DNA of 49,363 nt from Variovorax sp. Root318D1 (GTDB lineage Bacteria > Pseudomonadota > Gammaproteobacteria > Burkholderiales > Burkholderiaceae_C), in assembly GCF_001424835.1 (NCBI RefSeq), contig NZ_LMCQ01000013.1, positions 1 through 49,363 of the forward strand. The letters run 5' to 3'. The translations under genes were made by a program, and so were the position numbers. The notes beneath the pieces were generated by a model, which ran no database searches, was not told the origin of the DNA, and saw only the letters and a program-made list of their open reading frames with translations. Of this stretch, positions 22,108-32,773 are shown piece after piece (position 1 is the first letter of the stretch; each line of letters opens with the position of its first letter).

Positions 22108-23571
22108 CTACTGCTCCTCGCCCCACGAGAAGCCGTCGCGCGCAATCATCGCGCTCGATGCGCTCGGACCCCATGTGCCGGCGGCGTACGGCCGCGGTCC
22201 ACCGTCCGATGCCCAGCTGTCGATCAGCGGCTCGACCCAGCGCCAGGCTTCTTCCTGCTCGTCGCTGCGCACGAACAGATTCAGCCGGCCGTCGATCACA
22301 TCGAGCAGCAGCCGTTCGTAGGCGCCAACGCGCTCAGCGCCAAAGCGTTTGTCGAAGTCGAGGTCGAGCTGCACCGGCGCCAGCTGCGCGGCGCTGTGGC
22401 CGTTGCGCTGACGGTTGTCCTGCGCCTGCGCAAGCATGTGAAGCTCCAGGCCGTCCTTCGGCTGGAGGTTGATCACCAGCTTGTTGACCGCCCCGGAGGG
22501 CGCGCGATAGATCGCGTGCGGCGTGGGCCTGAAGTTGACCTCGATCCGCGCATCGCGCGACGCCAGCCGCTTGCCGGTGCGAATGTAGAGCGGCACGCCG
22601 GCCCAGCGCCAGTTGGCTATTTCGGTGCGCAGCGCCACGAAGGTTTCGGTGCGGCTCTCGGGGTCGACGCCGGGTTCGTCCCTGTAACCCGGCACGCGCT
22701 CGCCGTAGGCAGTGCCCGCCGTGTACTGGCCGCGGATTGCATGCAGCCCGAGCGTTTCGGAGGTCCAGGGCTTGAGCGCGCGCAGCACCTTGAGCTTCTC
22801 GTCGCGGATGGCATCGGCATGCGAGTTGATCGGGGGCTCCATGCCGATGGCGCAGACCAGTTGCAGCGCATGGTTCTGCACCATGTCGCGCAGCGCGCCG
22901 GTCTGGTCGTAGAAGGCGCCGCGCTTTTCCACGCCCAGGTCTTCCGCGATGGTGATCTGGATGTTGGCGATGTGTTCGCGGCGCCAGATCGGCTCGAACA
23001 GTGCATTGCCGAAGCGCATCGCGAACAGGTTCTGCACCGAAGGCTTGCCCAGGTAATGATCGATGCGGAAGACCTGCTTCTCATCGAGCACCTTGCACAC
23101 CGCGGCGTTAATGGCGCGGTTGGAGGCCAGGTCGTGGCCCAGCGGCTTCTCGAGCACCACCCGCGTCGACGGGCCGTTGAGCCCTGCCGCGGCAATTTGC
23201 TCCACCACCTGGGTGAAGAGCGCCGGCGCCGTGGCCACGTACATCACCACCGTATCGGCGTTGCGCTGCTTCAGCAGGTCGGCAAGCCGCGCGTAGTCGG
23301 CCGGCTTGGACAAGTCCATGCGCAGGTAGTAGAGCATCGAGGCGAACTTCTCGAACTCTTCGGCCGAAGGGCGCTTGGCGCCTTCGACCGCATTGAAGCG
23401 CGACTGGATCAGTTCGCGGTACTGGTCGTCCGAGAGGTCGTCCCGCGCCACGCCGACGATGCGTCCGTCTTTCGGCAGGCTGCCGTGCCTGAAGGCTTGG
23501 AACAGCGCCGGCATCAGCTTGCGCCATGCAAGATCGCCAGTACCGCCGAACAGAACGAGATCGAAGCTCAT
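22108..23571 (-). CDS. zwf: Glucose-6-phosphate 1-dehydrogenase
   Basis: 487-residue NAD(P)-dependent enzyme oxidising glucose-6-phosphate to 6-phosphogluconolactone, the entry to the oxidative pentose phosphate and Entner-Doudoroff routes. The N-terminal Rossmann motif is LVLFGGTGDLAWRKLMPALF; the substrate signature RIDHYLGKPSVQNLFAMRFG contains the catalytic His; the strongly conserved PEKPLG-type loop reads VVLEKPLGHDLASN. Length is as expected. ATG 23571 (MSFDLV) is preferred; an in-frame ATG at 23616 would add 15 residues and run into the shared promoter region. Convergent with the dioxygenase gene (4 nt between stops). Confidence 0.96.
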   Translation of the reverse strand: MSFDLVLFGGTGDLAWRKLMPALFQAFRHGSLPKDGRIVGVARDDLSDDQYRELIQSRFNAVEGAKRPSAEEFEKFASMLYYLRMDLSKPADYARLADLLKQRNADTVVMYVATAPALFTQVVEQIAAAGLNGPSTRVVLEKPLGHDLASNRAINAAVCKVLDEKQVFRIDHYLGKPSVQNLFAMRFGNALFEPIWRREHIANIQITIAEDLGVEKRGAFYDQTGALRDMVQNHALQLVCAIGMEPPINSHADAIRDEKLKVLRALKPWTSETLGLHAIRGQYTAGTAYGERVPGYRDEPGVDPESRTETFVALRTEIANWRWAGVPLYIRTGKRLASRDARIEVNFRPTPHAIYRAPSGAVNKLVINLQPKDGLELHMLAQAQDNRQRNGHSAAQLAPVQLDLDFDKRFGAERVGAYERLLLDVIDGRLNLFVRSDEQEEAWRWVEPLIDSWASDGGPRPYAAGTWGPSASSAMIARDGFSWGEEQ

Positions 23572-23621
23572 GTGTCGAATTTCCTTTTGTCTTGGTGCCG
23601 AGTGGGCTTGTTTCAACCGAA

Positions 23622-23635
23622 TGGTACTTGTACCA
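23622..23635. promoter_or_regulatory. Perfect 14-bp palindrome between zwf and the AfuA-like gene
   Basis: TGGTAC-TT-GTACCA lies in the 141-bp divergent region. It has the look of an operator for a dimeric repressor (GntR/FadR-type half sites begin TGGT). The regulator is not identified. Shared control of zwf and the transporter is an inference from the position. Confidence 0.5.
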
Positions 23636-23712
23636 ATTCATGAAACCTGTACGAAAGCTACGCTCCACCCCGGCCGGAAGGCCTATTTTTGTTTTCGAGG
23701 CGAGGTTTTCAC

Positions 23713-24726
23713 ATGAAGAAGCTATTTACTGCAGCGGCCTTGTTGGGTTTGTCGGCCGCCGCATCGGCCCAGGGCACGGTCAACGTCATCTGCTCGGTCC
23801 AGGCCGAATGGTGCAACGTGATTGCCACCGTGTATGCGCGCACCACGGGGACACGCATCAACATGTCGCTCAAGGGCTCGGGCGAGGCGCTGGCCCAGCT
23901 CATTGCCGAGAAGGACAACCCCAAGACCGACGTCTGGTTCGGTGGCACCGGCGATCCGCACTTGCAGGCGGCCGAACAGGGCCTCACGCTCGAATACAAG
24001 TCGCCCACGCTGGCGCAGCTTCACCCCTGGGCCCAGCAGCAGGCCAAGCAGTCGGGCTACAAGACCGTGGGCATCTATTCGGGCCCGCTGGGCTTCGGCT
24101 ACAACCCCGAACTGCTCGCCAAGAAGAAGCTGCCGGTGCCCAAGACTTGGTCCGACCTGCTCAAGCCTGAATACAAGGGCGACATCCAGGTGGCCAACCC
24201 CGCGTCCAGCGGCACCGCCTACACCATGATAGCCACGCTGGTGCAGCTCATGGGCGAAGACAAGGCCTTCGACTATCTGAAGGCGCTGCACAAGAACGTG
24301 GGCCAGTACACCCGCTCCGGCACCGGCCCCATCAAGGCGGTGGCGCGCGGCGAAACGGCGGTGTCGATCAGCTTCGTGCATGACGGCCCGGGCGAGAAGA
24401 TGCAGGGCTTTCCGGTCGAGACCATCACGCCCAGCGATGGCACGGGCGCGGAGATCGGCTCCATGAGCATCATCAAGGGCGCGCGCAACCTCGAGGCCGC
24501 GAAGAAGTTCTACGAATGGGCGCTGACGCCCAGTGCGCAGGAGCTCGGCGCCGCCAACAAGCAGTTCCAGCTGCCGAGCAACAGCACAGCCAAGCTCGAC
24601 CCGCGCATTCCCGACTTCAAGAAGATCAAGTTCATCAACTACGACTACGCCAAGTACGGCGCCAGCGCCGAGCGTCGGCGCCTGATTGCGCGCTGGGAAA
24701 AAGACGTCAACTCGCTGCCGCGCTAA
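23713..24726 (+). CDS. ABC transporter substrate-binding protein, AfuA/FbpA-like (probable hexose-phosphate type)
   Basis: 337-residue periplasmic binding protein with signal peptide MKKLFTAAALLGLSAAASAQ (ATG 23713). The fold family is that of ferric-ion binding proteins (FbpA/FutA/AfuA). The C-terminal double Tyr that binds Fe3+ in FbpA is absent. Present instead are phosphate-loop-like segments KGSGEAL (54-60), GGTGDPH (78-83) and SSGTAYT (165-171), and a His-Asp pair H223-D224 with E247. These have the arrangement I recall for the sugar contacts of Actinobacillus AfuA, a hexose-phosphate receptor. With zwf beside it and a sugar-phosphatase, tal and pgi downstream, hexose or other organic phosphates are the favoured ligand; iron is the usual automatic label and cannot be excluded. 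Confidence 0.85.
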   Translation: MKKLFTAAALLGLSAAASAQGTVNVICSVQAEWCNVIATVYARTTGTRINMSLKGSGEALAQLIAEKDNPKTDVWFGGTGDPHLQAAEQGLTLEYKSPTLAQLHPWAQQQAKQSGYKTVGIYSGPLGFGYNPELLAKKKLPVPKTWSDLLKPEYKGDIQVANPASSGTAYTMIATLVQLMGEDKAFDYLKALHKNVGQYTRSGTGPIKAVARGETAVSISFVHDGPGEKMQGFPVETITPSDGTGAEIGSMSIIKGARNLEAAKKFYEWALTPSAQELGAANKQFQLPSNSTAKLDPRIPDFKKIKFINYDYAKYGASAERRRLIARWEKDVNSLPR

Positions 24727-27003
24727 GTGGGCACCGTCGCTGCTGCCGGCGCCGTGCCGTTCAATCCGGCCGCCGCGGCTTCGGCCCGGCGCTCGCAGCG
24801 CTGGATCTGGGCATGGGTGGCGCTTGGCTTCGCGGCCTACCTCGTGCTGCCCTGGTATGCGATTCAGGATGCGACCTGGTACGAGGCCGTTCCGCAGGTG
24901 TTCGGCCAGGCCGAGGGCGCCAACGGCTTGATGCAGGCGGCCACGCAAGGCCGCAGCTGGCTCTTCATCGGCCTCGCGGGGTTGGCGATGTGCGCGGTCG
25001 GCGCCTGGCTGCCGGCCGGCCGGGCGCAGGGGCGCTGGCTGCTGGCGGGCGGCGCCATCGGCGCCATCGGCCTTGCCGTTGCAGGCTTTGCCATCGGCGC
25101 GCGCGGCTGGAGCTTCGCGGCACTCAACACGCAGTTCGGCGAACTCGCTGTCAACCAGTTCGGTATCGGCGCGGGCGGCTTCATGGCGCTCACCGCGCTC
25201 ACGCTGCTAGCGGCCTTCGGCATTGCGCGGCTCGGGCTGTTCAAGGGCGACCTGTTCGTGGCTGCGGCGGTCATTGGCTGCGGCGTGCTGATGGCGCTGT
25301 TCATCGCTTACCCGGTGAGCAAGGCGCTGGCCGGTGCATTCTTTGACGAAGACGGGCGCTGGTCGGTCACCGCGTTCATTGCGCGCGTGTTCACCGAGCG
25401 CATCTGGGGGCTGGGCTGCATTGCGGGCGGGGTGCGCTGCGGCGTGGCCTGGAATACGCTGGTGCTGGCCTTGCTCACGGCCGCGGGCACAACCTTTTTA
25501 GGCACGCTGATGGCGCTGATGGCCGAGCGCGGCAGCAAGCGCGGGCAGGGCGCGCTGCGGGTGCTGGCCTTACTGCCGATCATCACGCCGCCCTTCGTGG
25601 TGGGCCTGGGCCTCATCCTCTTGTTCGGCCGCGCGGGCATCGTCAACCAGCTGCTCGAGAACGTGTTCGGCATCGAGCCGACGCGCTGGTTCTACGGCAT
25701 GCCGGGCGTGCTGGTGGCACAGCTCTTCGCCTTCACGCCCATTGCCTTCATGATCATGCGCGGCGTGGTGCAGGGCATTGCGCCCAGCCTCGAAGAAGCC
25801 GCACAGATGCTGCGCGCCGACCGGCGCCGCACCTTCTTCACCATCACGCTGCCGCTCCTGAAGCCCGGGCTGGCCAATGCCTTCCTGGTGGGTTTTATCG
25901 AGAGCATTGCGGACTTCGGCAATCCGGTGGTGGTGGGCGGCCAGTTCTCGGTGCTGTCGACCGACATCTTTTTTGCCATTGTCGGTGCGCAATACGACCA
26001 GGGCCGCGCGGCCTCGCTGGCATGGGTGCTGACGATCTTCGCGCTGGGTGTTTTCGCGCTGCAGCGTGGCGTGCTCGGCAAGCAGAACTACACCACCGTG
26101 AGCGGCAAGGGCGATGCGGGCATCGCCATGGCGCTGCCCGACGGCGTGCGCCGCACCATCCAGTGCATCGCATTGCCATGGATCGCGTTCACCGCCGTGG
26201 TCTATCTGTTCGCCTTCGCGGGCGGCTTCGTGCAGACATGGGGCCGCGACTACACCTTCACGCTCAATCACTTCAAGAACGCCTTTTCGCTCGAGTGGGG
26301 ACAGTTCGGCCTGGTCTGGGCCGGCACGGCGTGGAACTCGCTGATCACCACGCTCAAGCTCGCAGGCATCTCGGCGCCGATCACCGCGGCGCTCGGCCTG
26401 CTCATTGCCTGGCTGCTGGCGCGCAACGAGTTCAAGGGGCAGGGCGTGTTCGAGTTCGGCGCGCTGCTGGCCTTTGCCATTCCGGGCACGGTGCTCGGCG
26501 TGAGCTACATCCTGGCCTTCAACGTGCCGCCGTTCGAGCTCACGGGCACCGGGCTCATCATCGTGCTGTGCTTCATGTTCCGCAATCTGCCGGTGGGCGT
26601 GCGGGCCGGCACGGCGGCCTTCAAGCAGCTTGACCGGTCTCTGGACGAAGCCTCGCTGATGCTGCGGGCTTCCACGTCGCAGACGCTCTTCAAGGTGGTG
26701 CTGCCGCTGCTCAAACCCGCGCTGGTGGCCGCGCTGGTCTACAGCTTCGTGCGCGCCATGACGACGGTGAGCGCGGTGATCTTCCTGGTCACAGCCGAGA
26801 ACGAACTGGCCACCACCTACATCATCGGCCGCGTGGGCAACGGCGACTACGGCATTGCGCTGGCCTACTGCACGGTGCTCATGATCCTGATGTCGCTGGC
26901 GATTGCGCTGGTGCAGTTTGTAGTCGGGGAGCGGAAGCTGGGGCGGCGAGGGGTCACGCCCCCGCATCAGGGACATCACAAAATGGAAAGCCTGGCAGCA
27001 TGA
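24727..27003 (+). CDS. Fused double-domain ABC permease, AfuB/FbpB-like, with extra N-terminal membrane domain
   Basis: 758-residue permease carrying two transport domains in one chain. Two EAA loops are visible: EEAAQMLRADRRRTFF near residue 355 and DEASLMLRASTSQTLF near 638, each followed by LPLLKPGLA / LPLLKPALV. It starts with GTG directly after the stop of the binding-protein gene (TAAGTG). The first ~200 residues form an additional hydrophobic region with about five membrane segments (WAWVALGFAAYLVLPWYAI, LFIGLAGLAMCAVGAWLPAG and others) that ordinary FbpB proteins lack; its role is unknown. Partner ATPase follows after 55 nt. Confidence 0.88.
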   Translation: MGTVAAAGAVPFNPAAAASARRSQRWIWAWVALGFAAYLVLPWYAIQDATWYEAVPQVFGQAEGANGLMQAATQGRSWLFIGLAGLAMCAVGAWLPAGRAQGRWLLAGGAIGAIGLAVAGFAIGARGWSFAALNTQFGELAVNQFGIGAGGFMALTALTLLAAFGIARLGLFKGDLFVAAAVIGCGVLMALFIAYPVSKALAGAFFDEDGRWSVTAFIARVFTERIWGLGCIAGGVRCGVAWNTLVLALLTAAGTTFLGTLMALMAERGSKRGQGALRVLALLPIITPPFVVGLGLILLFGRAGIVNQLLENVFGIEPTRWFYGMPGVLVAQLFAFTPIAFMIMRGVVQGIAPSLEEAAQMLRADRRRTFFTITLPLLKPGLANAFLVGFIESIADFGNPVVVGGQFSVLSTDIFFAIVGAQYDQGRAASLAWVLTIFALGVFALQRGVLGKQNYTTVSGKGDAGIAMALPDGVRRTIQCIALPWIAFTAVVYLFAFAGGFVQTWGRDYTFTLNHFKNAFSLEWGQFGLVWAGTAWNSLITTLKLAGISAPITAALGLLIAWLLARNEFKGQGVFEFGALLAFAIPGTVLGVSYILAFNVPPFELTGTGLIIVLCFMFRNLPVGVRAGTAAFKQLDRSLDEASLMLRASTSQTLFKVVLPLLKPALVAALVYSFVRAMTTVSAVIFLVTAENELATTYIIGRVGNGDYGIALAYCTVLMILMSLAIALVQFVVGERKLGRRGVTPPHQGHHKMESLAA

Positions 27004-27058
27004 GCCGCCGGGCCGCTCCCAAGTCGGATATCGCAGTGCGGCGCACGGAGACAACTGA

Positions 27059-28108
<1,050 letters not shown>

Positions 28109-28120
28109 AACAATGGCGCC

Positions 28121-28762
28121 ATGAACGTGGTTTTCGATCTTGGCGCCGTGCTCCTGGCATGGGAGCCCACCCGGCTGGTGCAGGTCCATCTTCCCGAACA
28201 CGCCCCGACTGAGCTTGCCGCAGCGGCGCTGGGCCGGGCGCTTTTTCACCATGACGACTGGATGTGCTTCGACTGCGGCACGCGCTCGCTCGAAGATGCG
28301 ATTGCGCGCATGGCCCAGCGGCTCTCGCTTCCGCCCGCGCGGCTCGACGAAATGCTCGGCAACCTGGGCGAGCGCCTCGAGGCTATTCCCGTCACGGTCG
28401 ACCTGCTCGAAAGCCTGTTCGCGCGCCGCGATGCCGGCGAGGCGCTGCGCCTTTATTACCTCTCGAACATGCCTTCGCCGTATGCACGCGCCCTTGAGCA
28501 CCGCCACGGCTTCCTGCGGCGTTTCGATGGCGGCGTCTTCTCGGGCGACGTGAAGTTCATCAAACCGAATCGCGAAATCTACGAACTTCTGGCGGTGCGC
28601 CATGCGCTCGACCCGCAGCAGACGGTGTTCATCGACGATTCGGCCGCCAACGTGGAGGCCGCGCGCGCCTTCGGCTGGCATGCCATCCATTGCACTCACC
28701 CCGCCGCACTGGCGGCGCAGCTGGCGCGCTACCTACCGGCTGTTTCGTCTATCGGCCGGTGA
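28121..28762 (+). CDS. HAD-IA phosphatase, YihX-like
   Basis: 213-residue HAD-superfamily hydrolase, cytoplasmic. Motif I is VVFDLGAVLLAW with nucleophile D6 and Gly at the second position, as in the YihX group (alpha-glucose-1-phosphatase in E. coli); motif II is YYLSNM, the catalytic Lys is in FIKPNREIYELL, and motif III is VFIDDSAANVEAAR. A helical cap occupies residues 15-85. It starts 12 nt after the ATPase gene, so it is probably co-transcribed; a phosphatase acting on an imported sugar phosphate is a reasonable inference. It overlaps the convergent lipocalin gene by 14 nt. Confidence 0.82.
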   Translation: MNVVFDLGAVLLAWEPTRLVQVHLPEHAPTELAAAALGRALFHHDDWMCFDCGTRSLEDAIARMAQRLSLPPARLDEMLGNLGERLEAIPVTVDLLESLFARRDAGEALRLYYLSNMPSPYARALEHRHGFLRRFDGGVFSGDVKFIKPNREIYELLAVRHALDPQQTVFIDDSAANVEAARAFGWHAIHCTHPAALAAQLARYLPAVSSIGR

Positions 28763-29429
28763 GCACCACCTTGGATGTGTCGAACCCGAGGCTGGCGGCG
28801 TAGTCCAGCTCGGCCTGCAACGCGTCGTCTTCCAGGCGCGGCGCACGTGACAGAACCCACAGGTACTCGCGGTCTGGCGTACCGACCAGTGCCACCTGGT
28901 AGTCGCGGTCGAGCTTCAGGATCCAATAGTCGCCCCACACCATCGGCAGCCAGCTAAGCCATGAGGGCGCAAAGCAAACCTCGAGCCGGCCCGCGCCGGG
29001 CTGTCCCGCGACCGGCACCACGCGCGCCGTGCCCACAGCTTCGTCGAAGTTGCCATCGGGACGCACGCAGCGGTTGCGCACCTGCACCGTGCCGTCGGGC
29101 TGGGGGAGGTACTCGGCGGTGACAGGGCCGTCGCACTGCTTCTGGAAACGGTTCGGCAAGCGAGCCTGCTCGTGCCAGGTGCCGGCATAGCGCTGGATGT
29201 CGACGGGCGCCACCACCTGCAGCGGCGCGCGCATCAGCGGCGCGCCATCGGCCGGGCCGGCCAGCTGCGCGCGCGCAGTGCGCCCCGCGCCCATGGCGAT
29301 CCAGGTTGCCACGCCGCCGACGACGAAGGCGGTGGCCAGCGTGCCGATGGCGGCGCTGGTGCGGCGGTCGTCAAAAGGCGCGCGGTTTACTGCAGCGGCG
29401 GGCGCTGCGGTGCGACGTCGGCAAGGCAT
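28749..29429 (-). CDS. blc: Membrane-anchored bacterial lipocalin (Blc-like)
   Basis: 226-residue lipocalin. The lipocalin motif 1 is [20 protein letters not shown] (G83-T84-W85), followed by typical Blc segments [39 protein letters not shown] and [15 protein letters not shown]. Most Blc proteins are outer-membrane lipoproteins with a lipobox; here there is none, but an N-terminal basic region and a hydrophobic helix (about 27-49, [20 protein letters not shown]) suggest an inner-membrane anchor with the barrel in the periplasm. Likely ligand: lipids or lysophospholipids. The 241 bp between it and tal (29430-29670) hold no gene. Confidence 0.88.
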   Translation of the reverse strand: MPCRRRTAAPAAAVNRAPFDDRRTSAAIGTLATAFVVGGVATWIAMGAGRTARAQLAGPADGAPLMRAPLQVVAPVDIQRYAGTWHEQARLPNRFQKQCDGPVTAEYLPQPDGTVQVRNRCVRPDGNFDEAVGTARVVPVAGQPGAGRLEVCFAPSWLSWLPMVWGDYWILKLDRDYQVALVGTPDREYLWVLSRAPRLEDDALQAELDYAASLGFDTSKVVLTGR

Positions 29430-29670
29430 GGAAGGGCACTCCTGTGGTCGAAAGCATCAAGGCGGGAAGCCGCAGGCTAGCCCGCCAACGGGAATGCCGC
29501 CGTCAGCGGTGGACCACAGCACTTGTAGGGCGGCGAGGCGGCGTACGACGCTGCCGCTTACAGGCCGACGCAGTGGGGGCGAAAACCCGTGCTACGGTGC
29601 GCATGAAAACATCGGCCTCAGCGCAACTGCGTGCAGGACTTGTCATCACCCGCACAGGATAATCTTCGAC

Positions 29671-30630
29671 ATGAATCAACTCGATGCTCTCCGCCAATGG
29701 ACCACCGTGGTCGCCGATACCGGCGACTTCAAGCAACTCGCCATTTCCAAGCCGCAGGACGCGACCACCAACCCGTCGCTCATCCTGAAGGCGGTGCAGA
29801 AGCCCGAATACCGGCCGCTGCTGGACGAAGCCGTCAAGAACCATGCGGGCAAACCGCTGGACGAGGTCATCGACCGCCTGCTGGTGCGCTTTGGCGCTGA
29901 GATTCTCTCGATCATTCCGGGCCGCGTGTCGACCGAGGTCGACGCCCGCCTCTCGTTCGACACTGCCGCCACCATTGCGCGCGGCGAGCGCATCGTGGCG
30001 CTCTACAAGGCTGAAGGCATTGACACGAGCAAGCGCCTGCTGATCAAGGTGGCCTCCACTTGGGAAGGCATCCAGGCGGCACGTGCCCTGGAGCAGAAGG
30101 GCATCCGCACCAATTTGACGCTGCTGTTCTCGTTCGCGCAGGCGGTTGCCTGTGCCGACGCAGGCGTGCAGCTCATTTCGCCCTTCGTGGGCCGCATCTA
30201 CGACTGGTACAAGAAGTCAGCTGGCGCCAAGTGGGACGAGGCCGCCAGCGCGGGCGCAAACGATCCGGGCGTCAAGTCGGTGCGCGAAATCTTCAACTAC
30301 TACAAACAGCACGGCATCAAGACCGAGGTGATGGGCGCGAGCTTCCGCAATGTGGGACAGATCCAGGCCCTGGCCGGCTGCGACCTGCTGACCATCAGCC
30401 CTGAACTCCTGGCCGAACTGGCCGCGAACGACGCGCCGCTCGAGCACGCGCTCGACGCGAAGAAGGCCGCCGCAACCGCGACCATGGAGAAGCTGAGCTA
30501 CGACGAGGCGGGCTTCCGCTTTGCGCTCAACGAAGACGCCATGGCCACCGAGAAGCTGGCCGAAGGCATCCGCGCCTTTGCGGCCGACGCCGTGAAGCTC
30601 GAAAAACTCATGCAGGAAAGCGGCAAGTAA
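29671..30630 (+). CDS. tal: Transaldolase (TalB type)
   Basis: 319-residue classical transaldolase of the non-oxidative pentose phosphate pathway, transferring dihydroxyacetone units between sugar phosphates. The Schiff-base Lys is K126 in [13 protein letters not shown]. Transaldolase-specific residues are kept: E89 in [14 protein letters not shown] and F172 in [14 protein letters not shown], together with [20 protein letters not shown] at the N-terminus. ATG 29671 gives the standard length; the frame is open upstream without family similarity. It lies 2 nt before pgi, so the two form an operon. Confidence 0.96.
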   Translation: MNQLDALRQWTTVVADTGDFKQLAISKPQDATTNPSLILKAVQKPEYRPLLDEAVKNHAGKPLDEVIDRLLVRFGAEILSIIPGRVSTEVDARLSFDTAATIARGERIVALYKAEGIDTSKRLLIKVASTWEGIQAARALEQKGIRTNLTLLFSFAQAVACADAGVQLISPFVGRIYDWYKKSAGAKWDEAASAGANDPGVKSVREIFNYYKQHGIKTEVMGASFRNVGQIQALAGCDLLTISPELLAELAANDAPLEHALDAKKAAATATMEKLSYDEAGFRFALNEDAMATEKLAEGIRAFAADAVKLEKLMQESGK

Positions 30631-30632
30631 AC

Positions 30633-32195
30633 ATGGCCATGACCCTTCGCTGCGACCGCGCGCCCGCCTGGGCGCAACTGCAGAGTTACTTCGAAACTGC
30701 AGGCCGGCAGTTCGACGTTCGCCATGCCTTCGTCGACGACGCGGGGCGCTTCGAGCGCTTCAGCCAGGAGGCTCCGCATGTCTTTGCTGACCTGTCGAAG
30801 AACCTGATCGATGCGCGCACCGAAGAACTGCTGCTGGAGCTGGCGACCGAGTGCGGGCTCGAAGCGCACCGCGACGCCATGTTTGCCGGCGAGCACATCA
30901 ACAACACCGAAGACCGCGCCGTGCTGCACACGCTGCTGCGCGCGCCGGCCGGCGCCGCAGTGGGCAACACCGCGGCCGAACTGCGCGAAGTGCACGCCAC
31001 GCTCGACGCAATGCTGGCCTACGCCGAGACGGTGCGCAGCGACCACACCATCACCGACGTGGTCAACATCGGCATCGGTGGCTCGGACCTCGGCCCGCAG
31101 ATGGCCGTGCTAGCGCTGGCCGAGTTCGCGGCGCCGGGCAAGCGCTTTCACTTCGTCTCGAACGTCGATGGCCATGAGCTGGCCGGCGTGCTGCGCGACC
31201 TGGCGCCCGAGCACACGTTGTTTCTGATCGCGTCCAAGACCTTCACCACCGCCGAGACCATGACCAATGCGCTCTCGGCCAGGCGCTGGTACGAGCAGTC
31301 GGGCGGCACCGACATTGCCGGCCACTTCGCAGCGCTCACCACCAACGTCGAGGCCGCGAAGCAATTCGGCATCGACACCACCTTCGGCTTCTGGGACTGG
31401 GTGGGCGGGCGCTATTCGCTCTGGTCGGCCATCGGCCTGCCGATTGCGCTGGCCATCGGAGCCGATGGGTTCCGCCGGTTGCTGGCGGGTGCGCACGCCA
31501 TGGACGAGCACTTCCGCACCGCGCCGCTGGCGCAGAACCTTCCCGTGCGGCTCGGCCTGCTCGACGTCTGGTACCGCAATTTCCACGGCTTCACGAGCCG
31601 CGGCATCGCGCCGTACCACAGCGCCTTGAAGCGCCTGCCGGCTTATATGCAGCAGCTCGAGATGGAGAGCAACGGCAAGCAGGTCGATGCCAGCGGCGCG
31701 CCGTTGCCCGCCGGCCTGGGCACCTCGCCCGTGCTTTGGGGCGAGCCCGGCACCAACGGCCAGCACGCCTACTTCCAGATGCTGCACCAGGGCACCGACG
31801 TGATTCCGCTCGAATTCGTGGCGGTGCGCGATGCGGCCCACGACCTGGACGGCCATCACCCCAAGCTGCTGGCCAATGCGCTCGCGCAGGCGCAGGCGCT
31901 GATGGTCGGCAAGCTCGATGCCGGCGGCCACAAGAATTTTCCGGGCAACCGGCCGAGCACTTTCTTCGTGTTCGATACGCTCACCCCCGAATCGCTCGGA
32001 GCCTTTCTGGCGCTGTACGAGCACCGCGTGTTCACCAGCGGGGCGCTGTGGGGCATCAACAGCTTCGACCAGTGGGGCGTGGAGCTGGGCAAGGTGCTCG
32101 CCAAGGACATCGAGCCGCGGTTGGCGTCCGGCGATGTCACGGGGCTCGACGCCTCGACGGCGGGGCTGTTGAAACGGCTGGGCCCCCGGGCCTGA
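30633..32195 (+). CDS. pgi: Glucose-6-phosphate isomerase
   Basis: 520-residue enzyme interconverting glucose-6-P and fructose-6-P. Signature 1 reads DWVGGRYSLWSAIGLPIAL and signature 2 SFDQWGVELGKVLAKDIEPR. The catalytic Glu region GEPGTNGQHAYFQMLHQGTD and the phosphate loop IGIGGSDLGPQMAV and SKTFTTAETMTN are intact. Length is slightly below the 549 aa of the E. coli enzyme. Coupled to tal (2-nt gap). Start ATG 30633; ATG 30639 is possible. Confidence 0.96.
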   Translation: MAMTLRCDRAPAWAQLQSYFETAGRQFDVRHAFVDDAGRFERFSQEAPHVFADLSKNLIDARTEELLLELATECGLEAHRDAMFAGEHINNTEDRAVLHTLLRAPAGAAVGNTAAELREVHATLDAMLAYAETVRSDHTITDVVNIGIGGSDLGPQMAVLALAEFAAPGKRFHFVSNVDGHELAGVLRDLAPEHTLFLIASKTFTTAETMTNALSARRWYEQSGGTDIAGHFAALTTNVEAAKQFGIDTTFGFWDWVGGRYSLWSAIGLPIALAIGADGFRRLLAGAHAMDEHFRTAPLAQNLPVRLGLLDVWYRNFHGFTSRGIAPYHSALKRLPAYMQQLEMESNGKQVDASGAPLPAGLGTSPVLWGEPGTNGQHAYFQMLHQGTDVIPLEFVAVRDAAHDLDGHHPKLLANALAQAQALMVGKLDAGGHKNFPGNRPSTFFVFDTLTPESLGAFLALYEHRVFTSGALWGINSFDQWGVELGKVLAKDIEPRLASGDVTGLDASTAGLLKRLGPRA

Positions 32196-32217
32196 TTTGC
32201 CGAAGGGCGAGGCAATA

Positions 32218-32243
32218 GGCCGTTGGTTTGAGAACCAATGGCC
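32218..32243. other. Hairpin between pgi and the DUF805 gene
   Basis: Arms GGCCGTTGGTT (32218-32228) and AACCAATGGCC (32233-32243) pair over 11 positions with one G-T pair, loop TGAG. No T-run follows, so it is at best a weak or rho-assisted terminator; it may instead stabilise the tal-pgi mRNA 3' end. Confidence 0.5.
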
Positions 32244-32320
32244 GAATTTGCAGTTGAAAGACCCGTCGATATGATCGGCTCGGGGAAGTTTCCCTGGGAA
32301 CAATCAAGAGGAGTCGATCA

Positions 32321-32650
32321 ATGGACTTTCAAACAGCGGTCAAGACCTGCTTCAGCAAATATGCCGATTTCAGCGGGCGTGCATCGCGCTCGGAGTACTG
32401 GTGGTTCGTGCTGGCGGAGGTCGTCGTGCTCATCGTGGCGAGCCTGATCCATGAGTACGTGTACCTCATTGCGGCGCTGGGCTTTTTGGTGCCCGCCCTG
32501 GCCGTGGGCGCACGCCGCCTGCATGACATCGGCAAGAGCGGCTGGCTCCAGCTGCTGATGATCATTCCAATCGTCAACCTCGTGCTGATCTACTTCTACG
32601 TGCAGCCCTCGCAACCGGAGAGCAACCCGCACGGAGTGCCTGCCACCTGA
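32321..32650 (+). CDS. DUF805 family small membrane protein
   Basis: 109-residue inner-membrane protein of the DUF805 (YhaH-like) family; function unknown. The family hallmarks are present: N-terminal FSKYADFSGRASRSEYWWFV, three to four hydrophobic segments (AEVVVLIVASLIHEYVYLIA, LGFLVPALAVG), the conserved RRLHDIGKSGW, and a last helix IIPIVNLVLIYFY. ATG 32321 has AAGAGGAG nearby. It stands alone between pgi and the polyol operon and is followed by its own terminator. Confidence 0.88.
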   Translation: MDFQTAVKTCFSKYADFSGRASRSEYWWFVLAEVVVLIVASLIHEYVYLIAALGFLVPALAVGARRLHDIGKSGWLQLLMIIPIVNLVLIYFYVQPSQPESNPHGVPAT

Positions 32651-32689
32651 ACTTGCCCGGGCGCCTGCTGCGCCAGAGAACAATCACCC

Positions 32690-32713
32690 AAGGGCCGCGC
32701 ATGCGGCCCTTTT
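32690..32713 (+). terminator. Intrinsic terminator after the DUF805 gene
   Basis: AAGGGCCGC (32690-32698) / GCGGCCCTT (32703-32711), loop GCAT, followed by a short T-run. Confidence 0.8.
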
Positions 32714-32773
32714 GCATGACGCCTTACATGCTGTATTGCGTGAACTAGGGAATATCCTAGCCAATTGGTGCAT

